Shown here piece after piece: positions 1 through 10,935 of a stretch of DNA of 64,000 bases. Where the stretch lies: assembly GCA_019925795.1 (NCBI GenBank), contig CM034300.1:55782873-55846872 (forward strand). The letters are read 5' to 3'. Source of the DNA: Dendrobium chrysotoxum (taxonomy: Eukaryota; Streptophyta; Magnoliopsida; Asparagales; Orchidaceae). The position numbers were made by a program, and so were the translations under genes. Position 1 is the first letter of the stretch, and every line of letters begins with the position of its first letter. The notes under the pieces were generated by a model that did no database searches, was not told the origin of the DNA, and saw only the letters and a list, made by a program, of their open reading frames with translations.

Positions 1-484
1 GATGAGAATGGGATGTAGAGCTTCTGACTCAAAATATATATCCATCCTTGATGATATAATCATCCATAATACATTCACCAATAGAGGTGAGGATGGAGTA
101 GATATCTCCAAAATCAGGGCAATCAACATAATTGTCTCTCAGATGCTCAAATCTAGTAACCTCTGCCCTCATCTCAACAAGAGTCATTATACGATGACTA
201 AGGGCATTAACAGCTCGGTTCTCCACTCCCTCCTTGTGCCTAAGTGTGTATGTATATTCCTAGAGGAACTCAACCCACCTGCCATGGCATGTGTTCAACT
301 TCTTTTAGGATTTTATACAACATAGAGCTTTTTGATCAGAAAAGATGACAAACTCTTATGGGAGTAAATAGTGTTGCCAAAATCTCAAGGACTAAATCAT
401 AGCATAAAATTCTTTGCCATACGTAAAGTACCGTTGATGAATATCTTTCAGCTTCTCGCTGAAATAAGCCATAAGATGACCTTC
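1..484 (-). pseudogene. pol: Ty3/gypsy RNase H and start of the integrase region
   Basis: Minus-strand translation with stops gives AYFSEKLKDIHQRYF near 430, FVIFSDQKAL near 340, RWVEFL near 270, then HKEGVENRAVNALSHR near 220, the usual end of RNase H. The 65-codon stretch 226-29 continues into the tether and N-terminal integrase region (CPDFGDIYSIL, IIKDGYIF). The zinc finger and DDE core would lie left of base 1. Confidence 0.8.
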
Positions 485-1397
485 TTAGGAAAGGACCCCA
501 CCAATACCAACTCCAAAGGCATCACAGGATAGCTCAAAGACTTTAGAAAAGTTAAGTAGCCTCATCAAAGGTGCTTCCACCATCTTTCTTTTAACCTCAT
601 CAAAGGCTTTGGTGGAAACCGTAGACCAATGGAACTCCCCTCTTTTAAGGCAATCAGTGATGGGCAAGACTAGGTGCTGAAGTTCTTAATGAACCTCTTG
701 TAAAAGGTAGCCAAGCCATGGAAGCTACAAACTTCCCAAATGCTCTTGGAGATGGGCCAATTGACTATGGCTTTTACCTTTGAGGGATCTACAGAGATCC
801 CACGGGTTGAGACTATAAAACTCAAGAGTATGACCTTGTTTGTGAGGAAGAAACACTTCTTGGGATTGGCATAAAGCTGTTCCTTCCTCAAGAAACCACA
901 CATTTGCCAAAGATGGTCTAAGTGCTGGTCAACAGAATGACTATATATAAGAATAACATTGAAATATACAACAACAAACTTACCCAAGAATGATTTAAGC
1001 ACCTGGTTCATGACTCTCATGAAGGTGCATGGGGCATTGCTCAACCCAAATGACATGACCAGGCATTCAAACAAACCATCCTTATTTTGAAAGTTGTCTT
1101 CCATTCATCGCCTAGGCGGATCCTAATCTGATGATAGCCACTCTTCAAATTAATCTTGGAGAAAATAGTGGTTCCTGACATCATATCCAGCATGTCGTCA
1201 AGTCTAGGGATAGAGAAGTGATATTTGGCGATGATTTTGTTAATAGCACAGCTATCAACACACATCCTCCATGTACCAATCTTCTTGGGAGTAAGAATAG
1301 CAAGCACGACACATGGGCTTAAACTCTCCTTGATAAAACCTCGATTTAGAAGTTCATCAACTTGCCTTTTGAGCTCAACATGCTCAGTAGGGCTCAT
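485..1397 (-). pseudogene. pol: Ty3/gypsy reverse transcriptase, start of RNase H
   Basis: Fragments in three frames cover the RT. 1397-1041 holds the N-terminal part (ELLNRGFIKESLSPC, WRMCVDSCAINKI, IPRLDDMLDMM, FSKINLKSGYHQIRIR). 1104-670 continues with LVMSFGLSNAPCTFMRV and the palm, and 667-485 holds the RT/RNase H linker (FDEVKRKMVEAPLMRL). The frame changes near 1085, where one base appears lost, and again near 675. The catalytic box reads YFNVILIYS, so neither Asp of the usual YxDD is present, and motif A reads KINL without its Asp. The enzyme is inactive. Confidence 0.9.
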
Positions 1398-1892
1398 ACG
1401 ATAGTGGGGCAGGTTCGGAAGGGATGCACCTGGGACTAAATCAATAGCATGCTATATGTCCTGAAGTAGATGTAACTGATCAAGTAGATCCTCGGGGAAG
1501 ATGTCAGAAAAGTCCTGTAGTAGAGGTTAGACCTCCTGAGGGATATGACTAACAGATTCCTCCTTTATCTCATGTCCCATTAAGGCTTACATAGGTGCAC
1601 CTTAGGATATACTTGAGTTTAGAACCTTGGTAGATATAAGGTTTAGTCATTTTCTTGGCTTTATGGGCATGGGCTTGGGCTCATCCTTTGGCTTGGGGTG
1701 GCTTGGTATAAGCTTGATTTTCTTTCCCGCATGTTCAAACATGCGGATGTTCAAATGATCATAAATTAGGACATCATTATCATAGAGCCAAGGAAGACCT
1801 AAAGATAATTTATTCCACATCTATAATAAGAATGTCACACCAAACATTCTCCTTATAATCAGAAAAGGAAATGGGTATGAAGCTTCGCTCCT

Positions 1893-2120
1893 TCACCTCA
1901 AGGAAGTGGAGTTGACCCACGCCACCTTATAATGGTAGGGATGAGGAATAACAGATAGAACTAGGGGTGTAACCTTACTGGAGGAAATGGCATTGATGCA
2001 GCTACTGTTGTTAATAATGACCTTATAATTTTTGTTCTTTAACTTGGTGTAAGTATGGGAAATAGAAGTCCTACACCGATCATCAATAAATTTAGGGTGG
2101 GACAACACACATCTCACCAC
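1893..2120 (-). pseudogene. pro: Ty3/gypsy aspartic protease fragment
   Basis: A 75-codon open stretch that starts MVRCVLSHPK and contains KVIINNSSCINAISSS, the position where plant Ty3 proteases carry D-S/T-G. The catalytic Asp is replaced (NNS in place of the triad), so it could not cleave the Gag-Pol precursor. It lies in the expected order between the gag zinc knuckle and RT. About 500 bases of linker to the RT show no clean frame. Confidence 0.7.
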
Positions 2121-2249
2121 ACAAATGGGAGATGGATCAAATCTTTGGATGCAATGGATGACTGCAGTATCATCCTCATCCTCCTCAAAGAGCTCACCAT
2201 CAGGATCTACATGATGAGTGAGGTTAGCCTCAGGCTCAAGGTCTTCCTT

Positions 2250-2949
2250 AGATACTTCTTCAATAATGGAGACCTTATAAGGGCTAGAGCACTAGGCAAC
2301 GATGTGGCCATACTCATAGCACATGAAGCACTTAGTCCCGGGGTGGGACTTGGTGCATCCACCATGGAGTCGGCCAAGGAGAAGAAATATGTGGGGTCGA
2401 TCCACCAGGAGGCCTAAATGGGGGTCTAGACTCGTTGTGATGAACAATATGGTGTGGTTTAATTCTTCCAGATCCAAGACTGTACTATAGGCACTCTCTA
2501 AGGTGGTGATATTCCTAGTAAATAATTCTTACAGAGATCTCACGCAACCCTACATGAAATATGGATAGGATCTGTGTAAGAGTAGTGGTTGTCTTTCCAT
2601 TGCAGTGTATCATAAAATCATAAAATGTTGTTATATAGTCTTTTACTAATTTGCTACCCTGGGTTAACCTATTTCACCTATCCAATAGTCTCAAGAAGTA
2701 TGATGGTGGGTGGTATTTCTGCCTCAATTCTTACTTAATAGTTCTCCAATTAGTGATAGGATATTCACCTTAAGATTCCCTAAGATTTTCAAGATTAGTC
2801 CAATAATGACTAGCTCTCCTAATAAGCTTCATTTAAGCAAATCTAACTTTTCACTCCTCAAAAATATTATTTCACTTGAAAAAACTATCCATACCCTTGA
2901 TTTAATCTAGAAAAATATGGGGATCTAAGTTGCCATCAAATGTGAGAGC
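2250..2949 (-). pseudogene. gag: Ty3/gypsy gag fragment with zinc knuckle
   Basis: Minus-strand translation with frame changes gives the usual plant Ty3 Gag core: FDGNLDP near 2930, a W-rich segment, YHPPSYFLRLLDR near 2700 and a KDYITTFYDF-like stretch near 2610. Gag coats the element RNA and builds the virus-like particle. At 2289-2330 lies a CCHC knuckle (C-x2-C-x4-H-x4-C, reading CFMCYEYGHIVA then C), with a TAG stop (plus 2292-2294) directly before the last Cys. Further in-frame stops lie between 2480 and 2700. The upstream end is cut by the Sirevirus LTR at 2950. Confidence 0.8.
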
Positions 2950-3341
2950 TAAAAGTTCATTAGGGATGTTAAGCCCTTATGAACTAGCCTGAGGCTAACC
3001 AAGAGGGGGGTGGGGGGTGAATTGGTAATTTTAAAAATTCGTGAGCAAAAATAATTTAGAAAATCTTTTTTGAATATTTTAAAATATTTATAGTTTTGCG
3101 ATGATGTGCTGATGTTCAACAATAACAAAATAATAATCACAATCACACGATCATCAACAAAAATAAATATGGAAAATAATCAGAAAGAACACACTAGATT
3201 TTATAGTGGTTCGATCAACATGACCTACGTCCACTCCCTGGAGCCTCCCCTTCAGATATTGCACTAACACTAAGTAACTCTCATTTTGCTCCCACAGTAA
3301 GGTGGAGAAGCCTTTACAAAACTCCTTTCCACCAACTCGGT

Positions 3342-3432
3342 GAGGCAGAGAACCCAGACTCCTTTCGCTTCCTCCTGAAGCAGGTAGAGAACCTTACATC
3401 CTTTTGCTTCCTCCTGAAGCAGGCAGAGAACC
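3342..3432. repeat. Minisatellite inside the Sirevirus-like LTR (two units)
   Basis: Two units of about 45 bp share CTTCCTCCTGAAGCAG followed by G[G/T][C/T]AGAGAACC. The same place in copy B (37610-37700) has two units, and copy C (60161-60290) has three. Unit number therefore varies within the family. Confidence 0.75.
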
Positions 3433-3707
3433 TTGATCTTCTTACAGACGATCCTTCCACAAAGATACCAAGGATAAGAGACGATAGCTGAAGAAGATGA
3501 CTCAGATCCTTGCTTGGAGCAACCTTTATGATCACCTCATAAACTCCACCTCACAAGATTCTCTCTCTCTCTCTGAAGCTCTCTCTCTCTCTCCTTCTCA
3601 AAGCTCTCACAGGAAAGGACAGTGGAAAAAGATGTCAACGATAGAAGATAAGAGGTCTTAAATATGAGGGCTCAAAAATTGCTCTAAATTTCAACTAGCC
3701 ATCAAAG

Positions 3708-4510
3708 ATTGTCCAGGATGATCGATAGATCGTCCTGTACGATCAGTGGAAATCAGACCCTTTTGGCCTAGACGATCTGGTTCTTCTGGATGATTAGAAG
3801 ACAAATTCTGTTCATATCATCCGGGACGGTTTTTTGATTGTCTTGGACGATTAGTTCAAACCAGAAATATCGTCCAGAAGATAGCTCGGGACGTCCAGGA
3901 GAAAAGTCTGGATGATCTGAAGAAAATGACTTGATCGTCTAGGATGATACATATATCGTCCTGTATGATTAGTTCAAAAAGACCAAAATCATCCAGCAGA
4001 TTCCTTGGGTTGTACAGCCAAACCATGTTGGACGATTACAAAATGACCTGATCGTCCCGGACGATATTTCTATCATCCCGTATGATTAGTTCAAAATCAA
4101 AAATATCGTTCAGAGGATTATTCGGGTCATCCAGGTGAAATACTCTGGACGGTCAGGATTTTCAATTGATTGTCCAGGACAATCTTGAGATCATCCAGGA
4201 TGATATGATCGAATCACTAAAACCTTAATTACTTTCATTAATCACCTGACTAATTTAGACATCATTGTAATGGATCATCCAGGACGATACACGTATCGTC
4301 CGGGATGATTAGACTAAATCTCTAAAAATAAAAACTTGCCTAACTTAGTCTAGCGATTGAGAATTTCTAATTTGAGCATATCGTCCTGTACAATGGGTGT
4401 ATTGTCCATGATAATCTGCTTAATCAGACCGACTTAGCATGGTCATCCTAATTAGGGTTTCTATTTTTGATGGATCATCTAGGACGATGTGAATATCGTC
4501 CAAAATAATT
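3708..4510. repeat. Array of ATCGTCC-N-GGACGAT palindromic motifs (LTR, copy A)
   Basis: A 15-bp palindrome of the form ATCGTCCAGGACGAT, and one-mismatch forms such as ATCATCCAGGATGAT and GATCGTCCTGTACGAT, recurs many times at irregular spacing, often in pairs 10-40 bases apart. Half-sites are also common. The motif recurs at 6236-6615, 37976-38425, 60555-61290 and 62370-62770. Grass Sireviruses are known to carry lineage-specific palindromes in their LTRs, and this may be the equivalent here. Irregular spacing and the plant setting exclude CRISPR. Confidence 0.85.
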
Positions 4511-4786
4511 TGAATAAAATTTGAACATAAACTCTAACTCACTAAAACTCTCCCCTTGAGTGTGTGTGTGTGCAAGGTTACTTAGCTTGGGGATCCGTTA
4601 CATTACATTTGACTCAATAAAGATGAAAAATTATATTGAACCTAAAAACACAACCAGACTGACTCGATCTTGAGCTGGCTTGAATTATAATTGATCTTGT
4701 GTACCTAAAATGTTAGACACTTAAATAGAAATGAAAAGGTTTGCTATCATCAAAATCATAGTCCTTGAATCCAGATTCACAATAAT

Positions 4787-4798
4787 CTCCCCCTTTTT
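4787..4798 (-). promoter_or_regulatory. Polypurine tract next to the 3' LTR (copy A)
   Basis: On the minus strand the internal region ends in AAAAAGGGGGAG, four to five bases from the LTR start (TGTGAATCTGG). This would prime plus-strand DNA synthesis. A second PPT-like run (CAAAAGGGGG on the minus strand) lies at 4939-4949. Repeated PPT-like runs are described for Sireviruses. Confidence 0.7.
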
Positions 4799-4938
4799 GA
4801 TGATGGCAAACATCTATTAGTAATTCTAAAATCAATAAATAAATATATAAATAATTATGATCCAAAACACTGATTATTTGAACATTGATAATTCAAAGTA
4901 CTGAACTTAACATTTATAATAAACCATTACATAAACTA

Positions 4939-4949
4939 TTCCCCCTTTT
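4939..4949 (-). promoter_or_regulatory. Second PPT-like purine run
   Basis: The minus strand reads CAAAAGGGGGA about 145 bases upstream of the LTR-adjacent tract. It resembles that tract in base order (A-run then five G). Its role is inferred only from similarity. Confidence 0.5.
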
Positions 4950-5042
4950 GACATCTCAAAAAGAAAAACACAACATAATTATAGAAGAAAAGAAAACAGT
5001 ATAAAAAATAACACAAAATATCAATAAAAGCAGACAAACTAG

Positions 5043-6154
5043 TATAAAGGGGGATCCTGATCAGATGGAGGCGGAGGTGGCTGAAATAGACTGTGGATGG
5101 AGGCAAACTGTTTGCTAAACCAGGCCATATCCTGGTCGTGCTACTGCTGCTGCTAGGCTATGAAGGCATTGAAGCAATTAACATCCTTAGCATGCTACTG
5201 CTTCTGGGCAATGGCGTACGAGTCAAAGCGTGCCTCCCACTGGTTAAACTTGTGCACCAGGTGATCAAGAGGTGACTCTAGGTAGAGAGGAGCAGGTGCA
5301 GCGGGTACAGGAGCAGCTTCTTCCTCTTCTCCCTCAACATCTATGCTAGGCTCCGAATGAAGACGTGTACTATGAAGAATATGGAAGGAGTTGTTAGAGT
5401 AGAAGGAAGGATTGATATCTGATGGAATCAGATATTGTAGATTGTACTTCATTTTGAGAGCATAGACAATGATGTGTCCTAAGGCTAGATTTGGGTGTCT
5501 CCTGTGGCCCGAATCCCTAATACTAATAAGGTGTTCAATGTATCGAATGATTAGGTCAGTTGCATTGAAGTCATGATGGGCCATGATGTAATAGGTGGTC
5601 AGGGAAAGCAAGGGGTTATATGGATGCGATCTCCAACCTTTGGAATGATGGAGGAGTAAAGGACATGTTAGATTATCCTTGCATCCTTGATTAGGGAAGA
5701 ACAAACATTATCGTGGTAAGGGGCATTGGTGTTTCTAAGAAAATGATTGGCGACACTCCAGTTAAAATAAGGATTAAAGGACACAAGATGGAGTTTATCG
5801 CCAGTAATCGAAAGTTGGAGAATATCATGAAAATCTTGGGTTGTTAGTTAGACAGGATGATGGTTAATATAGGAGTGAAGAGCAGAGTAAGAAGAGTCGA
5901 TGCGAAGATTTGCAAAGAAAACACGGAGAAGCTCAGAGCTAAACAGGAAAGCAAGAGTCAGAATGAATGTGAGGGAAATGTGGGCGAAAAGGTCAACTAC
6001 CGGATATGTGAGGATGCGAGGGTTGACAATTTTTAATTGAGTGATCCCCACGTCAAGGTAGCGCAGGAAGGAAGCCTGATTGGCTGCTTCAAGAAAGTGG
6101 AGATCGACACTTCCCGGGAGGAACTAGCACCCTGATGCCTAGATCATTTTTCAC
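5043..6154 (-). pseudogene. Extra ORF between pol and the 3' LTR of the Sirevirus-like element (copy A)
   Basis: Minus-strand ORF relic of about 370 codons. A likely start is ATG near 6154 (MAG, as in copy C), but a stop and frame changes follow soon. Readable parts are 6051-5848 (ILTYPVVDLFAHISLTFIL, SALHSYINHHPV) and 5704-5195 (ITP/SLTTYYIMAHHDFNATD, RHPNLALGHIIVYAL), then an acidic-proline stretch (EGEEEEAAPVPAAPAP) and a Q-rich tail ending QPPPPPSDQDPPLY at 5043. It aligns along its length with the ORF in copy C. The pattern resembles plant proteins annotated as 'putative plant transposon protein', which is my guess. I see no signal peptide or convincing membrane span, so an envelope role is not supported. 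Confidence 0.65.
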
Positions 6155-6764
6155 CAGCCATTAGAATATGATTGGATTAAGGATTGAAAAAAGAATGGTG
6201 AAAAATGGTGGAGAAAATGATTGTTTAAATAGAATTCATCCATATTATCCAAGACGATCGTAGGATCGTCTAGGATGATATGGGCAATAATTGCGTCTAG
6301 GATAATTGGTCAAAAAGGCGATCGGATCGTCCATGATGATCATATATCATCCAGGATGATTAGACATAGGCGATCGTCCCGAGGAGATAGGTTGGATGAC
6401 TTTTTACTAAAGGTATTATCTAGGACGATTAGGTGGATCGTCCAGGATGATATGTAATAAATGAATCAGATGAGCTGAATTTAAATCGTCCAACTGCTGC
6501 CACGTGGATTGTTCAGGACGATGAGGTGCATCGTACAGAACGATCACCAATAATTGGTGCATATTAGCCATTGGATCAGGATGGGGATGACTTGATCATA
6601 TCATCCAGGATGATGTGACCAAAAATAAAAAAGATGAAGGATGGAGAGGAATGATTAGGGACCCCAAAAACACACAAAAAGGAAAAAAATTAAAATCCAA
6701 TCAAATAAAAAAAAAAGAAACAAGAAAAGAATTAAAAAGGCTTAAAAATAGATTTTATCCTAGA
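6155..6764. other. Non-coding 3' region of copy A with palindromic motifs
   Basis: Between the extra ORF and the end of similarity to copy C, the ATC[G/A]TCCAGGA[C/T]GAT motif recurs at 6236-6615. It is followed by an A-rich stretch (6620-6760) that matches copy C at 62760-62900. No coding frame is evident. Confidence 0.7.
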
Positions 6765-8317
6765 GTGCATAGACTCCCCTTAACAGATCTGCACCCTCAT
6801 AGGCCAGGTGGTCTGCCAGAACCCGTAGGCAGGGAGGTGCCTAACAATGGAAATGAATAATGCAACAAATATGTTATGAGAACTCCCAACGGCCCCTGGC
6901 TTACTTATTAAAAGTGTTAAAGTTTCTATATTATCTTAAAATTTTTATTAAAGTTTAAGTAAAAATATTTTTTTCATACCCTTACGAGCCTCCGATCGAA
7001 TCTAGGCTAAATCAGAAAGAATGACATGCAATCACCAAAAAACTAAGAAAAGCAGGCAATCCTATATGCAATCAAATTAAATCAAACGCATTAAATAATC
7101 AAATTAATTAAGTAAATATCCATAGATAAATTGCCTTTCTTATTATAACCCAAATTTATAGAAATTAAAAGTGGTCGGGCACCACTGACAATAACCCAGG
7201 TTCTAATCCTAATACAAATGCAAGTGACTTTGAGTGGGATACTCTTCGTCTTCAACTCCTCGGTCTTCTCCTCTTTGAACTCCTTGGATTCTTCATGGCT
7301 AGATATCCAAATGGAAAAGAGAACTCTTCCCTCGAGGGGAATATTACTCTTTCCACTTTGGGTAGTAAAGTGATCCAAATTTAGAGTTCCAAATTGATAA
7401 GGACTATCCCCTTAAGGGGTATCCTTTTCCCTTTTGAATCCAAGTTTTGGATCTATATATCCCAACTCAAATGTGCACTTTCACAACTCAATACTTTAAA
7501 TTACATTAAAATAAATCAAAATCTAGACTCTCCTGCAGAGTTATCCTAAGCAGTTAAATATTAAAACACATCTCAAGCAGTTATATAATGGAATTAAAAT
7601 TACTCAATCCAGCCACGCTTTGACATACTCTTCTTTTTTTTATTTGGGGGCTAAGTAGCTGAAGCACTTATAGAATTTTATAATAATTATTATTTTAGCC
7701 CCCCTTTCATTTCCCTTCATGAGCACCGCCACCTGCAGAAAATTCAGTGAGCAAACAGAACGATCCTATCCTAAGGGTAATCTAATCACCCATCACATCA
7801 ATCCACAGAGTGCAATAAAAATAAACAAATAAATTATTCAATTTCAATCACAACATATAGTGAAAACTCAAAAAACTCGGCACACAGCAGAAAAGTAAAC
7901 ACATACCTAGCCCAGGCTAGAGTTGGTTGTCATAGAAAACCATCTAAAGTGTGTGTAAAAGGTCGTGTAGCTGGGGTAGATCCTATAATAGGTAACTTGT
8001 TGGATTTATCTAAAGTTTGAATTTATTGAAGGTTTAAAGGGAGATTTAATTAAAGTTTAAATATTAATATATTAAAGTTTAAATTAAATATATTTAAATG
8101 TTTAAATGACTACTGCCTTGGTTGCTCACTCAGGCCATGAAGTTTATTTCACCTTCCTTAGGGCTAAGTAAATAGCCTCGTAGGCCTAGGTTACCTAGTA
8201 GCAATCGGGGTTGATTAAGTTGATTTAATTGGTTAAGAATTAAAGGTTGATTAATATTAATTAATTCAATTAATTATTGATATTAAGAGTTAAATTAATT
8301 TATGTTTTTCATCAATA
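6765..8317. other. AT-rich stretch without recognisable genes
   Basis: No domain appears in any frame. One 9-bp inverted repeat (GGGGGCTAA at 7645, TTAGCCCCC ending near 7705) could form a hairpin with a loop of about 40 bases. A sentence-like AG-rich stretch at 7180-7340 has an open minus frame (7378-7091) with no recognisable content. It may be the non-coding part of another LTR element. Confidence 0.5.
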
Positions 8318-8325
8318 GGTTTGTG

Positions 8326-8572
8326 GCGTTGTGCCACCAGGCTTGAGGAACCAGACCTCCTTAGGACACGTAGCCTAGCAGCCCGGAGAAGTCCATCCTA
8401 AAAATCTTGTTGATGTAGTTGAATTAAGGATTTTAATTTGGTTAAATAATTAAAAGTAACTTAATTTTGATATTTAACACTCCATTGAATCCATTCATGG
8501 CTTTGTGCCTCGAGGCTTCAGGAACCAGGCCTCCTTAGGACACATAGCCCGGCAGCCCAGAGTAGTCCATCC
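8326..8572. repeat. GC-rich 73-bp block duplicated at 173-bp spacing
   Basis: 8326-8398 and 8499-8572 share GGAACCAG[A/G]CCTCCTTAGG, ACAC[G/A]TAGCC, GCAGCCC and GTCCATCC in order, inside otherwise AT-rich DNA. A weaker third relative may lie at 8130-8200 (CCTTCCTTAGGG, TAGCCTCGTAGGCC). Function unknown. It is possibly LTR-internal sequence of an unidentified element. Confidence 0.75.
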
Positions 8573-10935
8573 AATGAACTTCATCTTTAGAGTGGTTGTT
8601 AAGTATTTGAGTGTTAGTTGAGTATTTTATTAATCAAATTAAAGTTTTCTGGAATTTTAGTGAATTATTAGATTTTTTTGAATTATTGGAATTATTTTAA
8701 TCATATTAATTAAGGGTCCAAAAGTTAACTTTTTAAATTAAAGTTAATTTTGAGAGTTTTAGATTTTTAACAAATATTAGACCTTATGATGAGTAGTTAG
8801 ATTATTAGTACACTCAATTTGGAGTTTTCTACAAAAGATTATGATTTTTTGAAGATTGGGCCTAAATTTGAACTACAATTGACCGAAAAGTTGACCTTTT
8901 AATTTTGACCAAATTTTGGAGGCTTGACATTTTATAAAATACTAGACCTTAATTGGAGTTGAATAAAACTAAGTTTGTCCAATTTGGAATTTTCTATAAT
9001 CAGTTGTGAATTTTCAAAGTTTTCTTAATTATTTGAATTTTAAAATTGCTTAATTAGAAAGGTTTTATGAGTTTTGACCCAAATCAACTCCAATCTTCAT
9101 GGAATCACCCCTAAAGGCCAGGAATGACCCAAAAAGGAGTTTCAAGTGTTTGGAATTTATTTGGGATTTTTAATTATTTGTAATTAATTATTTTAATTAA
9201 TTCTTAATTTTATTTTAAATTTTAATTAGTGTCAAATTAAGGGCCAACTGAGGGGGGTTTTAATTTTCATGTGTTAGGAGTTGAAATAGTATTAGTTGGA
9301 GTATTTTTAGGGAATTTATGGAATTAATATGAATTAATTATGAATTATTTAAGGCTCTACATCAAATCTAGAGGGGAAAATGGGGTTCCTAGTTGGTGGA
9401 CAAAATGGACACCAAATTTAGTGAAATTTGGACCATGAGATCACCTGATCTCAAGGTCCAAACACACTAAATTTGAGCCCAAGTGGAGCTCTCTAAGATG
9501 GCTAACCAAGCCACCTAAGGTAACTTATAAGTCACCTTAGAAAACTCCTAGGGATCTATCTTAAGGTCTGATTGGGGAAAAATCAATGGGACTATATTCC
9601 CTATGTAAAGCACTATCATCACACCAAAAATCAGATCCTATATCTCATTAAATAGGTAAGAAATGCAATTTCAAATCAAGGGTCAAACCATGACCCTTGA
9701 CCCCAAATTGACTAAACTAAGCCCTTAAACACATTAGACAGGGGAGGGAAAATTTGGACATGTTAGAGACATGTCCAAATTCACTCTCCCAAAATCCCAA
9801 GCCATGGTGACTTCAATTAAGCATTCAAATGCATTAATAGGAAAAATATTCAAATGGAAATTAATATTAATACTGATGCAATCATGGCTTGACACCATAG
9901 GGCTTTTGAAGATCTCCCTGAGATCTTTTTAATGAGCCTAAGAACACCTACTTTGGTCAAGTGTAGAGGGAGATATGATTTTTTGAAGTTCCCTTTGATT
10001 TCTAGATTTATTAATTCTAAAATTACCCAGTCAGCCACGCTTTTCCATGCATCCCGCACCAATTGGTTAGCCAAACATTTGCGACTGACTGGATAACATG
10101 GAATTAATCAAGATCATCTGATCTCAGATCAGACAACCAGGATCAGGCCCGTTTTGAGAACGCGAGATTTAAGCAGAGTCGTTGATCAAGATCAATGGCT
10201 CTGATTATATCTTCCACCTCCCGCTAGATCCCGTAGCCATAGAGCTTCTCCGGTAAGATCCGAGAGATCCCGCCGGCAAAATCACTTGAAATTTCTCAGA
10301 GAGAATCAGTGGAAATCCGTTGGGGTGAAGGTTTCCTTCACACTTGATCGGACTACCTATCTAAGGAGCTCGGGTTAGAGTTCTTAACACAGAGAAGGCC
10401 TCAACGAATAAGCTTCTCTATCAAGAAGCTTCAGGGGATGAAGGAAAGAGGATTTCCTTCAGACGCCGAGATCGGAGAATCACCAGAGGAAGGACTTCGA
10501 GCGAGAGGCATAAAGCTTTTGCGGGAGTTCACTCAGGATCATAGTTGGAGATGGCTGGGAGACTGGGAAATGAGAGAGGAATGTTCCAGGGACTCTGGGG
10601 AGAGTTTTTGAAATGCTGGGATCAAATGGGGAGGCATGGTGGATTATCCCCTATTCAGCTTACTCCCGCAAGCTCGGACGGCTGTGATCGATCAGGGGAA
10701 CTGCCACATGACCTCCAGCTGGAAAGGTGGCTCGTCCCAAGGGCTCGTGAGCTCATGATGGCGAATCACAAGCTCTAGAAACCTTTGGATGGAGCTCGTG
10801 GATGGGGATGGGGACCACCAGAGTTGGATCTCCATTGGTTCTGATCACCGACGGCCAGGGACTAGGTTGGGTTGATCTGGACAGGTTGCTGGGGGCCCAA
10901 TGAATTTAAAGGTGAGCTCAATTGGAGATGGGGAA
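8573..10935. other. Non-coding; AT-rich, then a GC-richer block at 10100-10935
   Basis: 8573-10090 is rich in TTAATTAA-like runs with no gene. 10130-10560 turns GC-richer and purine-rich (CCGAGAGATCCCGCCGG near 10258), like the 5' untranslated part of an LTR element or of a gene, but no coding sequence follows. The open frame at 10545-10778 (plus) shows no known domain, and I do not call it a gene. Confidence 0.45.

Larger units (their letters stand above)
1..2949 (-). mobile_element. Ty3/gypsy LTR retrotransposon, decayed internal region (3' part off the left edge)
   Basis: On the minus strand, traces of Gag, a zinc knuckle, aspartic protease, reverse transcriptase, RNase H and the start of integrase follow one another in Ty3/gypsy order from 2949 down to 1. 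Every domain is broken by stops or frameshifts and several catalytic residues are changed, so the copy is dead. Homology stops at 2949, where a Sirevirus-type LTR begins in the middle of gag, so the 5' end is missing or lies beyond that insertion. The rest of integrase and the 3' LTR would lie left of the window. The RT wording resembles chromovirus-type plant elements, but I am not sure of the lineage. Confidence 0.9.
2950..4781 (-). repeat. Sirevirus-like LTR, copy A
   Basis: The left edge is set by aligning three copies, which share a start of the type TGAAAG[T/A]TCGTTAGGG (here TAAAAGTTCATTAGGG), followed by TGTTAAGCC..ATGAACTAG and a G-rich run. The right edge is the CA at 4780-4781, directly before the pyrimidine-rich complement of the PPT. 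Length is about 1.83 kb. The LTR holds a block shared by all copies around 3190-3300, a GAAGCAGG minisatellite (3342-3432), CT-rich runs (3560-3600) and an array of ATCGTCC/GGACGAT palindromes (3708-4510). It would carry the promoter and polyadenylation signal, but I cannot point to them. Confidence 0.7.
2950..6764 (-). mobile_element. Sirevirus-like Ty1/copia element, 3' part (copy A)
   Basis: Copies A, B (37224) and C (59765) share the same LTR sequence. Copy B links that LTR to a minus-strand copia pol, so the family is Ty1/copia, read on the minus strand here. Copy A keeps, from high to low coordinates, a 3' region with palindromic motifs, an extra ORF, two polypurine tracts and the LTR. 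Pol is absent: similarity to copy C ends around 6764. The GGGGGAGA-type tract directly before the LTR and the extra ORF after pol fit Sireviruses as I know them. The left end lies inside a Ty3 gag. Confidence 0.75.

Noticed and set aside
2055..2417. 120-codon plus frame
   Set aside because: Shadow of the minus-strand protease and gag relic.
3708..4510. CRISPR-like array
   Set aside because: Repeats are palindromic and irregularly spaced, spacers are not uniform, and the setting is a plant retrotransposon LTR.
10545..10778. 77-codon plus frame in a GC-richer block
   Set aside because: No recognisable domain, no second supporting signal, and the region looks like non-coding element sequence.
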